Below, in pieces: positions 63,801 through 64,000 of a stretch of DNA of 64,000 nt. Below the pieces are notes generated by a model. That model was not told the origin of the DNA and did not search any database. It was given only the letters and a program-made list of their open reading frames with translations. The position numbers were made by a program, and so were the translations under genes. The stretch spans positions 1 to 64,000 of the forward strand of contig JBLWYD010000015.1 in NCBI GenBank assembly GCA_048267165.1. Direction: 5' to 3'. Each line of letters begins with the position of its first letter. Position 1 is the stretch's first letter. Origin of the DNA: PGYR01 sp048267165 (GTDB taxonomy: Bacteria; Bacteroidota; Ignavibacteria; Kapaibacteriales; UBA2268).

Positions 63801-64000
63801 TGAATGTTTGGAGTTTAAAATTTACTTCTGTTGTCTGGTCAGCACTTACATTTACTTTCTTAATTGTAGGTTCATAACCTGCATAAGAAACTTTCAATTC
63901 GTATGATCCTGCTCTAACTCCGGGTATCGCAAACTTACCATTAACTTTTACATTTGCTCCTTGAGTAGTTCCTACTATAAGTACAGAAGCACCAATCGCG
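60895..64000 (-). CDS. TonB-dependent receptor with CarboxypepD_reg domain (5' end outside window)
   Basis: The frame continues upstream of the TTG at 63897 to the window edge, so the gene is cut; 1034 codons are visible. The first ~60 residues are a carboxypeptidase-regulatory-like domain (GTTQGANVKVNGKFAIPGVRAGSYELKVSYAGYEP). The plug follows: VTSIVSQSSGVVNSGNGYNIRG, TQVLVDGLDVGN, EEIQVKKGGSGAQQGNSMGGTVNTVVKTG. The remaining ~850 residues form the 22-strand barrel ending LPRTIFFGAVIRF, with the terminal Phe. Such receptors import bound ligands with energy from TonB-ExbBD. Ending 33 bases before the large secreted protein, it resembles a SusC-like/SusD-like arrangement, but the partner is not a SusD homologue. 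The ligand is unknown. Confidence 0.93.
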   Translation of the reverse strand, partial: AIGASVLIVGTTQGANVKVNGKFAIPGVRAGSYELKVSYAGYEPTIKKVNVSADQTTEVNFKLQTFTSEEIEVIADKMVEKTQVGSISKFSKDDLERTASGGVTSIVSQSSGVVNSGNGYNIRGTRANDTQVLVDGLDVGNQFTGGFGGSGTAFAPMVSSYATEEIQVKKGGSGAQQGNSMGGTVNTVVKTGNSESYDGFIAFRTDLPSLNGSQGEGVSLIRDGNSFDIIEEGEGRQLEGDNLSNVEFGFGGPIPGLDQALKSATFYLTGRYEFRQNYGSGYEYYAPVVYDNAGEKLMGGENLGQLDNQRSWVKNITGRMSFGLTDNVSVVVGGQLGQTNLESQGLATLYMNQEGVIDGQSTGIEERFAKLNVTNTDVNNYFVKLTHSFPEASAFYDIRLSSNINNDFTGRRTDPGADPSFFGGFDILMPTDNYAVEEFEGGLRLLTPGLKDRLADHYTPVLNTIYPQDGNVFAGKEDYYVVNPLSGYVESTPVSTYRNPYGTNQFFTGHGSYGFQFRKGNYLQADGNFTKYISGDRFEHNIQAGFEIRTYTMGFHSNSSPTTSETVDIYSADFGGNLYAETQKEYDLTSNEFHPLRGALYVQDQISFEGIIITPGLRFDMFDANSIYRTQLFPLVQRIDEDGFANTTSKFMISPRLNASYPITDQSVFKMNFGVYYQMPQLQYMFDGTNLVTRIVNNPIIGDPNMEPQRTNKYEVGYSSALTEDFALDINAYYNDIYNQLGYAYVAAGEPYYLAEVGQYGTNKGVEIDLRKRVRDNFGFRLAYTLGSINGTSEGERSSIGVGTDPITTNPALPLSTFRLGRDITHRITTVLNFQWGEEEGPALGGIYLLENAYTSVTGNLRSGSPYTLTEINGSGQLSEINSLQGPSTWSVDARIGKRFELSSIFGEGMGNTSIEFYVDIFNLTNRTAAAGVYGGTQSSLNSGTLDLVQQGNFSPNTFYDKGHPASPGSYNSNQYNQFGERIYYIAADLDRNGILTREEQFENYYTALEEITLKNKPLFQLPRTIFFGAVIRF

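Overview
The window is AT-rich, densely coded DNA from a free-living bacterium of the Bacteroidota/Chlorobiota (FCB) group. A Kapabacteria- or Ignavibacteria-like lineage is my best guess. The evidence is C-terminal type IX secretion (T9SS) sorting domains on several large secreted proteins, a PorV-like outer-membrane protein, a GWxTD-domain protein, a CarboxypepD_reg/TonB receptor, many lipoproteins, and promoters that fit the Bacteroidota TTTG / TAnnTTTG pattern. No rRNA, tRNA, CRISPR array or prophage was found.

Layout. 1-1.7 kb: a cut-off IS3-type transposase start and a two-gene operon of unknown, partly Cys-rich proteins. 1.9-5.6 kb: two lipoproteins (formylglycine-enzyme-like and PQQ-propeller), a gamma-carbonic-anhydrase-like protein and YicC, closed by a terminator. 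5.8-12.7 kb: two outer-membrane barrel candidates, a 1247-residue T9SS cargo protein and glutamate dehydrogenase. 13-18.5 kb: a TPR lipoprotein, a glycosyltransferase whose 3' end is duplicated around a KilA-N gene fragment, an SDR protein, an AI-2E-type transporter and MTA/SAH nucleosidase. 18.6-19.7 kb: a HigBA-type toxin-antitoxin pair and intergenic repeats. 19.7-32.1 kb: mostly housekeeping and envelope genes (purL, bPH2 pair, rfbC, murG, GT9, SPOR protein, glutathione peroxidase, Ste24-like protease, clpS).

32.3-43.7 kb: a cytochrome c peroxidase gene interrupted by one in-frame TAG, then four head-to-tail genes for large T9SS-sorted surface proteins with IgGFc-binding-like N-terminal regions. 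Two are near-identical, created by a ~2.1-kb perfect tandem duplication whose junction lies in the sorting-domain sequence. 43.9-49.0 kb: nuoLMN, the distal membrane arm of complex I, with its own promoter and terminator. 49.1-51.8 kb: small accessory genes.

51.8-64 kb, all on the minus strand: a cut-off TonB-dependent receptor, a 1567-residue secreted protein, a PorV-like protein, a GWxTD protein, an LpxL-type acyltransferase and a family-9 glycosyltransferase with a G10 homopolymer in its coding sequence. The first three look like a surface uptake/secretion module and the last two act in lipid A/LPS assembly. The G10 tract makes the last gene a candidate phase-variable LPS gene.

The observations most worth following are the poly-G tract, the tandem surface-protein array and its recombination junction, the nonsense-interrupted peroxidase, and the KilA-N fragment between the duplicated gene tails.
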